Below the pieces are notes generated by a model, which ran no database searches, was not told the DNA's origin, and worked only from the letters and a program-made list of their open reading frames with translations. DNA of 40,846 bases from an uncultured Bacteroidales bacterium (GTDB lineage Bacteria > Bacteroidota > Bacteroidia > Bacteroidales > Paludibacteraceae): positions 1-40,846 of the forward strand of contig CACWNR010000016.1 in the NCBI GenBank assembly GCA_902762355.1, read 5' to 3'. The position numbers were made by a program, and so were the translations under genes. Positions 25,251-33,720 of the stretch are shown one piece after another (the stretch's first letter is position 1; each line of letters begins with the position of its first letter).

Positions 25251-26643
25251 AGTGTGCTGCAAGCATGTTCTTTGGATCGAGCAGTTGGTCTAACTGCTCT
25301 TTGCTCAGCAGTTCATGCTCCAAGACGAGGTTATACACGCTCTTACCGGTCTCCAGTGCCTCTTTGGCAATCTTGGTCGATGCCTTGTAACCGATAACCG
25401 GGTTCAGCGCCGTCACGATACCTATCGAGTGCTTAACGGTCTCAAGGTTATGCTCGCGGTTGATGGTGATGCCGTCGATACATCTCTTGCGGAGGATCTT
25501 CATCACGTTGCGCAGCCAGGTGATCGACTCGAAGATACACTCGGTGATGATCGGTTCCATGACATTCAACTGCAGCTGTCCTGCCTCGGCAGCGAAGGTC
25601 ACTGCGGTGTCGTTACCGATCACTTTGAAGCATACTTGGTTGGTTACCTCCGGGATAACCGGATTGACCTTACCCGGCATAATAGACGAACCCGGTGCCA
25701 TTGGCGGCAGGTTGATCTCGTGCAGACCGCAACGTGGACCACTAGCCATCAGACGCAGGTCATTACAGGTCTTACTCAACTTGACAGCCAGACGTTTGAG
25801 TGCCGCCGAGTAGCTGACATATGCACCTGTATCCGGGGTGGCTTCCACAAGGTCACTCGCCAGCGAGAAGGGTTCGCCTGTGAGTTCGCACATTTTCTTG
25901 ATGCACAACTCGGCGTATCCTGCCGTAGCGTTCAGACCGGTACCAATCGCCGTACCACCCATATTGATCTCGTAAAGCAGTTTAATATTACGGTCGAGGT
26001 TAGCGACTTCCTCTTCGAGGTTGTTGGCAAACGCGTGGAACTCCTGTCCGCTCGTCATCGGAACGGCGTCTTGCAGCTGCGTACGACCCATCTTGATCGA
26101 GTCATTGAACTCATCGCCCTTACGACGAAGCGACTCGATGAGCAGTTGTAGTTCGCTCACCAGCCCTTTGTTCATGCGGATGAACGCATAACGGAAAGCA
26201 GAGGGGTAGGCATCGTTGGTTGATTGTGCGCAGTTGACGTGGTCGTTCGGCGAACAGAACTGATACTCGCCGCGTTGGTGACCCATGATCTCCAGCGCAC
26301 GGTTGGCGATAACTTCATTGGCGTTCATGTTCACCGTTGTACCGGCACCGCCCTGTACCATGTCGGTAGGGAACTGATCGTGCATCTTGCCGTCGATGAT
26401 CTCGTGACACGCCTGTGCGATGGCATGGTAGATCTCATCGTTGATGACGCCCAAGTCATGGTTCGCCTCCACAGCGGCTAACTTGATGTACGCCATGGCG
26501 ATGATGTACTCCGGGAAATCGGACATCTTCAGATTCGACACTTTGTAGTTGTCGATACCGCGTTGGGTCTGTACGCCGTAGTAGGCCTTCTCCGGCACTT
26601 GCAGCTCACCCAACAAATCGGATTCAATACGATATTTTTCCAT
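25249..26643 (-). CDS. aspA: Aspartate ammonia-lyase
   Basis: A 464-residue cytoplasmic enzyme, aspartate to fumarate and ammonia, feeding fumarate respiration in many anaerobic Bacteroidota. The superfamily signature is GSSIMPGKVNPVIPEV, with the aspartase-type GAGTTVNMNANEVIANRALE and HVNCAQSTNDAYPSA. The length is normal. The related fumarase C differs in the substrate loop; the match here is clearly to the aspartase side, but motif reading alone leaves slight doubt. It lies downstream of ftsY with a 9-bp gap and ends in the shared terminator. Confidence 0.94.
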   Translation of the reverse strand: MEKYRIESDLLGELQVPEKAYYGVQTQRGIDNYKVSNLKMSDFPEYIIAMAYIKLAAVEANHDLGVINDEIYHAIAQACHEIIDGKMHDQFPTDMVQGGAGTTVNMNANEVIANRALEIMGHQRGEYQFCSPNDHVNCAQSTNDAYPSAFRYAFIRMNKGLVSELQLLIESLRRKGDEFNDSIKMGRTQLQDAVPMTSGQEFHAFANNLEEEVANLDRNIKLLYEINMGGTAIGTGLNATAGYAELCIKKMCELTGEPFSLASDLVEATPDTGAYVSYSAALKRLAVKLSKTCNDLRLMASGPRCGLHEINLPPMAPGSSIMPGKVNPVIPEVTNQVCFKVIGNDTAVTFAAEAGQLQLNVMEPIITECIFESITWLRNVMKILRKRCIDGITINREHNLETVKHSIGIVTALNPVIGYKASTKIAKEALETGKSVYNLVLEHELLSKEQLDQLLDPKNMLAAH

Positions 26644-26652
26644 AGTATATGA

Positions 26653-27612
26653 TTAATTGATAGTTCCTAATAATGATTTGACAAACTCTACGCGATTGAA
26701 CACCTGCAGATCAGTCATCTGCTCGCCCAGACCGATATAACGCACAGGTATCTTGAACTGATCGCTGATGCCGATTACCACGCCACCTTTGGCCGTGCCA
26801 TCCAACTTCGTGATAGCGAGGGACGTCACTTGCGTAGCGGCCGTGAACTGGCGTGCCTGCTCGAAGGCGTTCTGTCCGGTGGAGCCGTCCAAAACGAGCA
26901 ACACATCGTGCGGTGCATCGGGCACCACTTTCTGCATCACGTTCTTGATCTTCGTGAGCTCGTTCATGAGGTTGATCTTGTTATGCAGACGACCGGCGGT
27001 GTCGATCAGTACGACATCCGCGTCATTGGCTTTGGCGCTCTGCAGCGTGTCGTATGCTACCGAGGCGGGGTCTGAACCCTGTTGCTGTTTGATAACGGGT
27101 ACACCCACGCGTTCACCCCATATACAGAGCTGCTCTACAGCCGCCGCACGGAAGGTGTCTGCCGCACCGAGATACACTTTCTTACCGGCTGCTTTGTATT
27201 GGTGGGCTAACTTACCGATAGTTGTGGTCTTACCCACGCCGTTCACGCCAACTACCATCACCACGTAGGGCTTGGCGGGCAGCGGAGCCTCAAAATCCGG
27301 CACGTCCGCTACGTTGTTCTCCTGCAGCAGTTGGGAGATCTCGTCCACCAGCAACTTGTTCAACTCCTCCGTACCGATGTATTTATCGCGTTTGACGCGT
27401 TCTTGCACGCGCTCGATGATGCGTAAGGTGGTCTCCACGCCAACATCCGACGTGATGAGGGCTTCCTCCAGGTTGTCCAGTACGTCATCATCAATAGTGG
27501 ACTTACCCGCTATCGCGTGACCTATCTTACTGAGCACCGACTCCTTGCTCTTCTCAAGACCTTTGTCGAGTGTCTCTTTCTTCTCTCTGTTAAATAATCC
27601 GAAAAATGCCAT
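26653..27612 (-). CDS. ftsY: Signal recognition particle receptor FtsY
   Basis: A 319-residue GTPase on the inner face of the membrane that receives Ffh-bound ribosomes. The short N-terminal part lacks the long acidic A domain of enterobacteria, as is usual in Bacteroidota. NG domain: GVNGVGKTTTIGKLA (P-loop, about 123), ADTFRAAAVEQL, DTAGRLHNKINLM, TKLDGTAKGG and GLGEQMTDLQVF. The ATG at 27612 directly follows a run of nine heptamer units that occupies its whole leader from the stop of the glycosyltransferase gene. Its partner ffh is at 10.5 kb. Confidence 0.97.
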   Translation of the reverse strand: MAFFGLFNREKKETLDKGLEKSKESVLSKIGHAIAGKSTIDDDVLDNLEEALITSDVGVETTLRIIERVQERVKRDKYIGTEELNKLLVDEISQLLQENNVADVPDFEAPLPAKPYVVMVVGVNGVGKTTTIGKLAHQYKAAGKKVYLGAADTFRAAAVEQLCIWGERVGVPVIKQQQGSDPASVAYDTLQSAKANDADVVLIDTAGRLHNKINLMNELTKIKNVMQKVVPDAPHDVLLVLDGSTGQNAFEQARQFTAATQVTSLAITKLDGTAKGGVVIGISDQFKIPVRYIGLGEQMTDLQVFNRVEFVKSLLGTIN

Positions 27613-27680
27613 ATCTATAATCTATCATCTATCATCTATAATCTATCATCTATAATCTATAATCTATAATCTATAATCTT
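27613..27680. repeat. Nine-copy heptamer repeat, glycosyltransferase / ftsY junction
   Basis: Nine tandem units of ATCTAT(A/C) plus a partial tenth. They begin directly next to the ftsY ATG (27612) and reach into the end of the glycosyltransferase gene, where they supply its last codons and TAG stop (27664-27666). The most regular of the junction repeats. Confidence 0.95.
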
Positions 27681-28554
27681 TCCGCATCTTGCGGTAATCT
27701 CTGCGTGCTTCTATAACTGCTTTCGCGCTGCCTTTCTTGCCGGTTACGAGGAACATACATGCAGCGGCATAATCCAGGAAGAATCGAAGTCCTAACACAC
27801 CCCACCGGCACCGGCTGTTCTTGTAGATCATCAGCAGATTGTTGCGGAAATTGAGGTAAGTCTTGCGCGGGTTGTCATAACTGAGTGCACCGCCGCCCAA
27901 GTGATACACCATGCTCTGCGGTACACAGGCCAATATCCATCCTTGGTTGCGCATACGCCAGCAGAGGTCGATCTCTTCCTGATGGGCGAAGAACGCCGCG
28001 TCCAGTCCGCCTAACTCCTTATATACTTTCGTGCGCACGCACATGCATGCGCCGGTTGTCCAATCGACGTTCACCACCGTGTTGTACTGCCCTTTGTCCT
28101 CTTCCACCTTCCCGAAGCGTCTTCCGCGGCAGTAGGGGTAACCGAGCTTGTCCAGATACCCGCCGGCAGCGCCTGCGTGCTCAAAGAGCGCTTTGTTGCG
28201 CCAACTGCGTATCTTCGGTTGCACGGCCGCTACGTCCGGATGTGCGTTCATATAATCGAGTAGGGGCTCTAACCAGTTCTCTGTCACTTCGACATCCGAG
28301 TTGAGCAGCACCACGTACTCGCTGTCCACTTGCTCGATCGCTTTGTTGTATCCCTCCGCAAAACCGAAGTTCTTGTCCAGTACGATCGTTTGAACGGAGG
28401 GGAACTTCTTGCGCAATACCTCCAGACTCTCGTCCGTACTGCCGTTATCCGCCACGATGATCTCCGCGTCCGTCGTATGGGCTACTACGGAAGGCAGGTA
28501 CGTCCGGAGCATCTGTGCTCCGTTCCAATTCAATATAATGACACTGCATTTCAT
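27664..28554 (-). CDS. Family 2 glycosyltransferase
   Basis: A 296-residue GT-A fold enzyme, cytoplasmic or membrane-bound. Visible motifs: SVIILNWNG at the N-terminus, ADNGSTDESLEVL, VVLLNSDVEV (the metal/nucleotide-sugar DxD-like site) and the acceptor-side FAHQEEIDLCWRMRNQGW, as in rhamnosyl- and related transferases. A hydrophobic segment near the end (WGVLGLRFFLDYAAACMFLV) may anchor it. ATG 28554 overlaps the acyltransferase stop (ATGA), preferred to an in-frame extension to 28578. The context of lipid genes suggests a role in surface polysaccharide or lipopolysaccharide. The final residues DYRL and stop come from the heptamer repeat. Confidence 0.92.
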   Translation of the reverse strand: MKCSVIILNWNGAQMLRTYLPSVVAHTTDAEIIVADNGSTDESLEVLRKKFPSVQTIVLDKNFGFAEGYNKAIEQVDSEYVVLLNSDVEVTENWLEPLLDYMNAHPDVAAVQPKIRSWRNKALFEHAGAAGGYLDKLGYPYCRGRRFGKVEEDKGQYNTVVNVDWTTGACMCVRTKVYKELGGLDAAFFAHQEEIDLCWRMRNQGWILACVPQSMVYHLGGGALSYDNPRKTYLNFRNNLLMIYKNSRCRWGVLGLRFFLDYAAACMFLVTGKKGSAKAVIEARRDYRKMRKDYRL

Positions 28555-29417
28555 TGTTGCGGTCTTCCCCATTTCCAACGATTATGTGTCCAGAGCCAGA
28601 GTTCCGGTTGCTCTTTGATATTTTGCTCTAACAGACGAGCATATTTCTCGGTGATCTCGCCTTCGGCGGTGTTCTTCGGATCGGCGGCGATGGTCTGCAT
28701 CTCTGCCAGATAGTAGCCCCGTTTCACACGGATGATGTGGAGATAGAAAACAGGGTAACCGAATTTCTTACCGAGTACTTCTCCTCCATCCAAGAATCCC
28801 GTCTCCTGATTAAGGAATGTCGTCCAGGTGCGTGTCACTTGCGGACGGGGTTTCTGGTCACTGAGCAGCCCCACCGTCACGGGTTGTTTCTCCGCACGAT
28901 AGCGTACCAGTTCCCGCAGGATACGTTGTTTCTCTACGCATGCACCGCCGCGTTTGGCGCGGATAGCGAGCATCAACTTGTCCATCGCTTCGCTGTTGAG
29001 TTTACGATAGACGTTCAGTTCTTTGACGCCCGGACTATTCCATTGTTGCACCGATGCCATCCATTCCCAGTTGCCGAAATGCGCCAACATATACAGTCCT
29101 CCGCCGGCTGCTTCCACAAGGCGGTTGGTCTCCTCCATGTTTTTGAACACCACGCGCTGCTTCATCTCTTCGTCCGAACAACGGTAACCGTATATCGTCT
29201 CTGCGGTCGTATAGCAGAACTGATGATAGAAATCGCGGGCGATCTGCTTACGCTCTGCATCGGTCTTCTCCGGGAAAGAGAGGCGCAGGTTCTTCGCTAC
29301 CAACCGCCGACGGTAACGTACCACGTAGTACATCAGCGGATAGATCAGGTAGTCCGCAAACCAATAATGTACGCCGAGCGGCAAATAGGATAATATCGAA
29401 ACGAGTGCTTTTAGCAT
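28551..29417 (-). CDS. Lysophospholipid / lipid A acyltransferase (LpxL/LpxM-like)
   Basis: A 288-residue membrane-associated acyltransferase. The catalytic HxxxxE is in LAHFGNWEWMASV near residue 115, after a hydrophobic N-terminus (LVSILSYLPLGVHYWFADYL). VGLLSDQKPRP and a C-terminal EITEKYARLLEQNIKEQPEL match the lipid A late acyltransferase family, which adds secondary acyl chains to lipid A. Which acyl-ACP is used cannot be read. It overlaps cdsA by 7 bp and the glycosyltransferase by 4 bp. Confidence 0.93.
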   Translation of the reverse strand: MLKALVSILSYLPLGVHYWFADYLIYPLMYYVVRYRRRLVAKNLRLSFPEKTDAERKQIARDFYHQFCYTTAETIYGYRCSDEEMKQRVVFKNMEETNRLVEAAGGGLYMLAHFGNWEWMASVQQWNSPGVKELNVYRKLNSEAMDKLMLAIRAKRGGACVEKQRILRELVRYRAEKQPVTVGLLSDQKPRPQVTRTWTTFLNQETGFLDGGEVLGKKFGYPVFYLHIIRVKRGYYLAEMQTIAADPKNTAEGEITEKYARLLEQNIKEQPELWLWTHNRWKWGRPQQ

Positions 29418-30250
29418 TGCATCATCATAAAGACGAACAGTAAGGCCAGCGGAGCGGCCAAAAGGATCGAGTCAAAACGGTCTAAAACCCCACCGTGACC
29501 AGGAAGGAACTTACCGGAGTCTTTCACACCGATCGAGCGTTTGAACAGGCTCTCCATCAGGTCGCCTAAGGTACCGGCAGCACTGACGATGAACGCGAAT
29601 GCACCGGCTATCAGCAGTTCGTAGCCCTCTTTGGTGATGGCATCGAACCAACCGAAACGGTTCAGTATGAACGCCGCACCGATGGTAGCCGCCAGACCAC
29701 CGAACAAACCTTCCCAACTCTTCTTCGGGCTTACGCGAGGGAACATCTTATGATTGCCGCCCGGCATTTTCTTGGCTGTCAACACGCCTACGCAGTACGC
29801 CAGCGAGTCATTGACCCAGATCAACACGAACACGGCCAGCAACAGATATGAATCGATATGATTCAGTGCGTTCATCAGCGCGAAAGGCAGCGCGATCATC
29901 ATCTGACCGACGAGGAAATGTCCCCAGTTCTGTATCGGAGTCTCCTCTTTGTTCCATAACTCGGCAATGAGCACGGCTATCGGCAATAAGACCGTCAGCA
30001 AAATCCACGGGCTCCACGGCTGCGGATACAGCAGCGCGATCGTGCAGGGGAAGATGCAGAAGACCGCACTCAACTCCGCGAACAAGTCCATCAGACAGCG
30101 CGGGTGGGTGAGGGTGTTATACTCCCTAACAGCCAAGAGCGCTAAGCACATCGACAAGGTCAAAAAGAGTACTTCGTGATACAGAATACTACCGATCACC
30201 ACTCCTACATATACCGCCCCGCTAAGGGTTCGTTTCCAAAATTCACTCAT
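29411..30250 (-). CDS. cdsA: Phosphatidate cytidylyltransferase
   Basis: A 279-residue inner-membrane enzyme making CDP-diacylglycerol for all phospholipids. The C-terminal family signature is complete (SLFKRSIGVKDSGKFLPGHG followed by GVLDRFDS), with SPKKSWEGLFGG upstream and about seven membrane helices. ATG 30250 opens the homology. A longer frame reaches 30409, but the promoter (30270-30301) lies inside it. First gene of a minus-strand run: cdsA, acyltransferase, glycosyltransferase, ftsY, aspA. Confidence 0.96.
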   Translation of the reverse strand: MSEFWKRTLSGAVYVGVVIGSILYHEVLFLTLSMCLALLAVREYNTLTHPRCLMDLFAELSAVFCIFPCTIALLYPQPWSPWILLTVLLPIAVLIAELWNKEETPIQNWGHFLVGQMMIALPFALMNALNHIDSYLLLAVFVLIWVNDSLAYCVGVLTAKKMPGGNHKMFPRVSPKKSWEGLFGGLAATIGAAFILNRFGWFDAITKEGYELLIAGAFAFIVSAAGTLGDLMESLFKRSIGVKDSGKFLPGHGGVLDRFDSILLAAPLALLFVFMMMQC

Positions 30251-30269
30251 ATTCAAACAATTTTGCGGT

Positions 30270-30301
30270 GCAAAATTACAAAAATATTTTGACATATGCA
30301 A
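30270..30301 (-). promoter_or_regulatory. Promoter of cdsA
   Basis: Minus strand: TTG (30301-30299), 20 nt, TAATTTTGC (30278-30270). The -33 element lies in TTTGCATATGTCAAAA, a near-palindrome shared with the opposite promoter. Confidence 0.78.
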
Positions 30302-30319
30302 AAAAATGTGTATCTTTGC
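30289..30319 (+). promoter_or_regulatory. Promoter of the small acidic protein / ribF pair
   Basis: TTG (30289-30291), 19 nt, TATCTTTGC (30311-30319). The -33 region TTGACATATGCAA is the other arm of the cdsA -33 near-palindrome, the second such shared arrangement in the window. Confidence 0.75.
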
Positions 30320-30338
30320 AGCGTTTTTTGGAATGATT

Positions 30339-30692
30339 ATGGAAAATAATTCAATTGAGATGGCTCTCTTGGAGCCCGAAGAGCGTGAATTAGTGCAGTT
30401 TATCTTCAAAGCGATCCCTGCCGAAGACCGTAGTAACCTGACGCCGGACGATATCTTGTTCGTCTTGGACGCGATGGACGATTTCCTGGAGGAACAGGGA
30501 CTCGTGGAGATCGATGAAGAGACCGGTGAGATGGAGTACTTGGACGGTGAGGTCGATGAGACCGAGCAGTTGAATTACGTGCTCAAGGCCGCGCAGGAAG
30601 ACCACCGCGCTATCACCGGTGTACAGATTCAACTCATTCAGGATGCCGAACTCCAATACGGCATCGAGCACGGCTATTATTCCGAAGAATGA
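30339..30692 (+). CDS. Small acidic protein of unknown function
   Basis: 117 residues, highly acidic, no signal peptide or membrane segment, predicted helical (LEPEERELVQFIFKAIPAED, LTPDDILFVLDAMDDFLEEQ). I do not recognise the family. The central stretch EIDEETGEMEYLDGEVDET looks like a flexible loop. The stop overlaps the ribF ATG (ATGA), so the two are probably co-translated. The start is ATG 30339; ATG 30333 two codons earlier is possible, but the predicted transcript start is only a few bases further upstream. Confidence 0.8.
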   Translation: MENNSIEMALLEPEERELVQFIFKAIPAEDRSNLTPDDILFVLDAMDDFLEEQGLVEIDEETGEMEYLDGEVDETEQLNYVLKAAQEDHRAITGVQIQLIQDAELQYGIEHGYYSEE

Positions 30693-31540
30693 GCCGCATC
30701 GCCACCATAGGTTTTTTTGACGGTGTCCATCGCGGGCACCAGTTCTTGTTCGAGCACCTGCGTGCGTTGGCCAACGAGCGGGGACTGGAACCGCTCATCG
30801 TCACCTTTGAGCAGCACCCGCGTGCGGTGCTCGACGCCGATTATATCCCGCATTTGTTGACGAGTGTAGAGGAGCGCCGCACCATGCTGAGCAAGTATGG
30901 CGAAGTGTTGATACTGCCTTTTGAGCAGATCCAACCGCTCACGGCGGCTCAGTTCATGACGCGTCTGAAAACGCAGCACGACGTCACGACACTGCTCATG
31001 GGCTACGACCATCGTTTCGGTTCTGACCGTCTCAAGCACCCGCAGGACTACCGCCGTGCAGGCGAAGCCTGTGGCATTGAGGTCTTGACGCTCAGCGAGT
31101 ATATTGAGGGTGAATGGCATGTGTCCTCTACTGAGATCCGCGCGGCGCTGGAGAAAGGTAACATAGCCATGGCGAACGAACTGTTAGGACGCCCTTATAC
31201 CTTACGCGGACAGGTGGTGCACGGCAAAGCCATCGGTCGCACACTCGGTTTCCCGACGGCGAATATTGCGCCGCTCGATCCGCTTAAGATCATTCCGAAA
31301 GCAGGCGTCTATGTAGCGCAGATCAATACGCCTACCATGGACAATGCCCCGGCGTTCGTCAATATAGACCAACAAGGTCTCATCGAGGCCCATATACCGT
31401 CCTTCAAGGGAGATCTGTATGATCAGGTGCTGAAGATTCGTTTCCTGCGCTTCTTGCGCGAAGAAAAACATTTCGATAGTCTGGAAGAGTTACGGACGCA
31501 GATCAAGGCTGATATTGATAGCACCCTGCGTCTGGCTTAA
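30689..31540 (+). CDS. ribF: Bifunctional riboflavin kinase / FMN adenylyltransferase
   Basis: A 283-residue cytoplasmic enzyme converting riboflavin to FMN and FAD. The N-terminal adenylyltransferase part has TIGFFDGVHRGHQFLFEHL, MGYDHRFGSDR and SSTEIRAAL. The C-terminal kinase part has GRTLGFPTANI. The N-terminus is trimmed to begin almost at the catalytic block. In the kinase half the usual NIGxRPT segment is not clear (AFVNIDQQGLIEAHIPSF stands in its place), a shortening worth checking. The 3' end overlaps the convergent lipoprotein gene by 38 bp. Confidence 0.93.
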   Translation: MSRIATIGFFDGVHRGHQFLFEHLRALANERGLEPLIVTFEQHPRAVLDADYIPHLLTSVEERRTMLSKYGEVLILPFEQIQPLTAAQFMTRLKTQHDVTTLLMGYDHRFGSDRLKHPQDYRRAGEACGIEVLTLSEYIEGEWHVSSTEIRAALEKGNIAMANELLGRPYTLRGQVVHGKAIGRTLGFPTANIAPLDPLKIIPKAGVYVAQINTPTMDNAPAFVNIDQQGLIEAHIPSFKGDLYDQVLKIRFLRFLREEKHFDSLEELRTQIKADIDSTLRLA

Positions 31541-32972
31541 TTCCTTCTCCCACGCGCTTAATGCCGTTCCGATCTGTATCATAAGGTACAGCCACGAGAC
31601 TGTCACCTATACCCCGCGCCGGACTCAAACTGTCCAGCCGGAAATCGTAATACACGTATTCCTTGTACTTATAGTAGTTATTGACGAAGATCTTCGCCGT
31701 GTCTTGACTGATATAATTGCCCACAAACTCACCCGGGTAGTATTTCTCCAGCGGCGTAGCGACCACCAGTTGGTCGGACAGATAGCCGGTGATGATGCAG
31801 TTGTAGAACGAGGTTTGGGTGGTGGGTTCTTTCTTGCTGAGGTTATTGATATACACCGCCGCCACGTTCTCTTTGCTCACGGACTGAATGCGGATGTTCG
31901 TGAAGCCGAAATAGGAGGCCACCGTCGTGTGCACGAAGTCATGCTTACCGCCGTCGCAATACACGCAGTACGACGCGCAGTTACTGATCTCGGTGTTGGT
32001 CACGAGGGCATCGATATGATTGAGAACCAACCCGTAGAGCGTGTGGTTATGAATACGGCAACCGTCCATGCGCAGGGTCGGCAGCACGTCCGTGCCCTCG
32101 CTGTAGCACGACAGTCCCACGTTTCCCGACAGGATGTCCACGTACTCCAGCTGATAGGTCTGCGGTTTCTCGGCTTGCAGATAGATGCCGTTCCAGCTAC
32201 CGCCGGCATAGGCGTAAGGTACGGAGTCGAAGAGTCGGTCTAAGCGGTCACCGCGGATGATGATCGGTTGTGCCGGCGTACCGATGGCGGTGAGGTCACC
32301 TAAGGCCACTATGCATGCACCTTGGTGCATGAACAGCCGTGCACCGGCATTGATCGTGACGGCATCGCCGAAGATAAGGGTATCGAAGATAATATACGGT
32401 AGGTCAGCCGTGAAGGTGTAAGGAGTGGTGATCTCCGTGCGTTGACACCCTACGTGTCCAATCCGAACAGCGTTCTGCGCATAGGCTTCCAAGACTACGT
32501 CTTGATTCGCTCCGTTGGCCAGATGGAAAGACAGTATATCGTCCGTCAACACGGCATCGTTACCGCCCACCTTTCCGAAATCCGTCACGCGCACGAAGAC
32601 TTGCATACTGTCCCCGCCGTAGATCGTGAGGTCGTGCAGTCTGGATAGATCCGCTTCGCCATCGATATTCACCTTAAACACCGCCCCCTTGGCCAGCGAG
32701 ACGTTTTGAATCACCAGCGCCTGTTTATTGCGGTTATAGACCTTCAGTTGCATCGTAGCACTACCTTGCTCGCTGAACACTGTATCGAAGCGTAGGGTGT
32801 CCACGGAGAACGATAACCGCATCGACGGATCGTCACTCACTTGGTACTCGCGACAAGTTGAAAGACCAAGTACTAAGAACAAAAGACCAATCGTCTTACA
32901 GCGAAGCGATCTTACAGCGTAAGCGGTCTTGGTCAGACCTGAAAGCGGTCTTTCAGCGAAGCGGTCTTTCAT
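31503..32972 (-). CDS. Lipoprotein with right-handed beta-helix-like repeats
   Basis: A 489-residue exported lipoprotein; hydrophobic LLFLVLGLSTC gives the lipobox. An immunoglobulin-like N-terminal region (LRFDTVFSEQGSATMQLKVYNRNKQALVIQN, in two blocks) precedes a right-handed parallel beta-helix of stacked turns (MDGCRIHNHTLYGLVLNHID, NTEISNCASYCVYCDG) and the common ending KPDAGCYQYQP. Function unknown; such proteins often bind polysaccharide. The remarkable part is the first ~25 residues (KDRFAERPLSGL onward): they are the translation of four 16-mer repeats (32896-32966). ATG 32972 is the only good start before the signal core, starting 1 bp after the upstream stop. Confidence 0.85.
   Translation of the reverse strand: MKDRFAERPLSGLTKTAYAVRSLRCKTIGLLFLVLGLSTCREYQVSDDPSMRLSFSVDTLRFDTVFSEQGSATMQLKVYNRNKQALVIQNVSLAKGAVFKVNIDGEADLSRLHDLTIYGGDSMQVFVRVTDFGKVGGNDAVLTDDILSFHLANGANQDVVLEAYAQNAVRIGHVGCQRTEITTPYTFTADLPYIIFDTLIFGDAVTINAGARLFMHQGACIVALGDLTAIGTPAQPIIIRGDRLDRLFDSVPYAYAGGSWNGIYLQAEKPQTYQLEYVDILSGNVGLSCYSEGTDVLPTLRMDGCRIHNHTLYGLVLNHIDALVTNTEISNCASYCVYCDGGKHDFVHTTVASYFGFTNIRIQSVSKENVAAVYINNLSKKEPTTQTSFYNCIITGYLSDQLVVATPLEKYYPGEFVGNYISQDTAKIFVNNYYKYKEYVYYDFRLDSLSPARGIGDSLVAVPYDTDRNGIKRVGEGIKPDAGCYQYQP
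32896..32966. repeat. 16-mer repeat array encoding a signal-peptide n-region
   Basis: Four tandem units of 16, 17, 22 and 16 bp based on TTACAGCGAAGCGGTC (plus strand), lying just downstream of the lipoprotein ATG and translated. The third unit carries an inserted GGTCAGACC-type inverted repeat. Confidence 0.85.
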
Positions 32973-32973
32973 T

Positions 32974-33720
32974 TTATTCAAAGTTAAACGTGAGGCAGAT
33001 ACTATGATTGGTGAGCCGCGAAATGGAGTTCGAATAGAACGCATCTTGCGGGGCTAACTCCATCCGCTTGTCGGCAGGGTAGAGTTGGTTCGCAAAACCG
33101 ATGCGGTACGTGATCTCCGGACAGAACTTAAACCACCGGAAATAGAGGTCCACACCAAAGCCCACTTCGGCGAAATAGTCCATCAGATTCATCAGCACGG
33201 GTTTCTCGCGGTCACGACTCACATTGAAGCTCGCACCGCCACCGGCAATCACGTACGGACGGTAATTCCCCTCGCGCATCGCGGAGAATTTCAGATAGAG
33301 CGGCAGATAAACCGGCATCGCCAGCACATCGACCGATGCTCCTTTGCCCATCGAGCCCTTCACGGGGTTACCGCTCTCGGTCTTGTAACTGAGGGTGCGG
33401 CTGGTGAACTGCATACCCGGACAGAAACGCAGATTGAGGTATTTGCACAGACGCAGGTCGGTGATGAAGCCTACATGAAAACCCGGCAGCACACTGCTCA
33501 CGCGGGAGTGATAGATCTCTTTGATGCCCGTGATCGGATCCTCGATCTCTAACTCACTGTCCGTCACACCGAAACTGGAGAAGTTCACACCCAACTGAAA
33601 GCCGAAGTGGAAGAGTTTATCGTCCACGTACGGCCTGTTCTGCGACTCCTGTGCCATTACCGGAACAAAGAGCAAGGAACAAAGCGCAAGGGTTAATATG
33701 ATCCTATAACCTTTCACCAT
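32974..33720 (-). CDS. PorT-like outer-membrane beta-barrel protein
   Basis: A 248-residue exported barrel. A signal peptide (ending VPVMAQ) is followed by DDKLFHFGFQLGVNFSSFGV, an opening typical of PorT/SprT, an outer-membrane accessory of the type IX secretion system. Regular strands follow, ending in an aromatic-terminated CLTFNFE. Generic Bacteroidota porin-like barrels look similar, and no other type IX genes are in the window, so the specific role is uncertain. The ATG (33720) lies inside a heptamer repeat with several overlapping ATG-GTG possibilities. Downstream the lipoprotein gene begins 1 bp after the stop. Confidence 0.75.
   Translation of the reverse strand: MVKGYRIILTLALCSLLFVPVMAQESQNRPYVDDKLFHFGFQLGVNFSSFGVTDSELEIEDPITGIKEIYHSRVSSVLPGFHVGFITDLRLCKYLNLRFCPGMQFTSRTLSYKTESGNPVKGSMGKGASVDVLAMPVYLPLYLKFSAMREGNYRPYVIAGGGASFNVSRDREKPVLMNLMDYFAEVGFGVDLYFRWFKFCPEITYRIGFANQLYPADKRMELAPQDAFYSNSISRLTNHSICLTFNFE

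Noticed and set aside
26644-26652. Heptamer repeat between ftsY and aspA.
   Set aside because: The gap is only 9 bp and the flanking A+T-rich sequence shows no clear period of 7.
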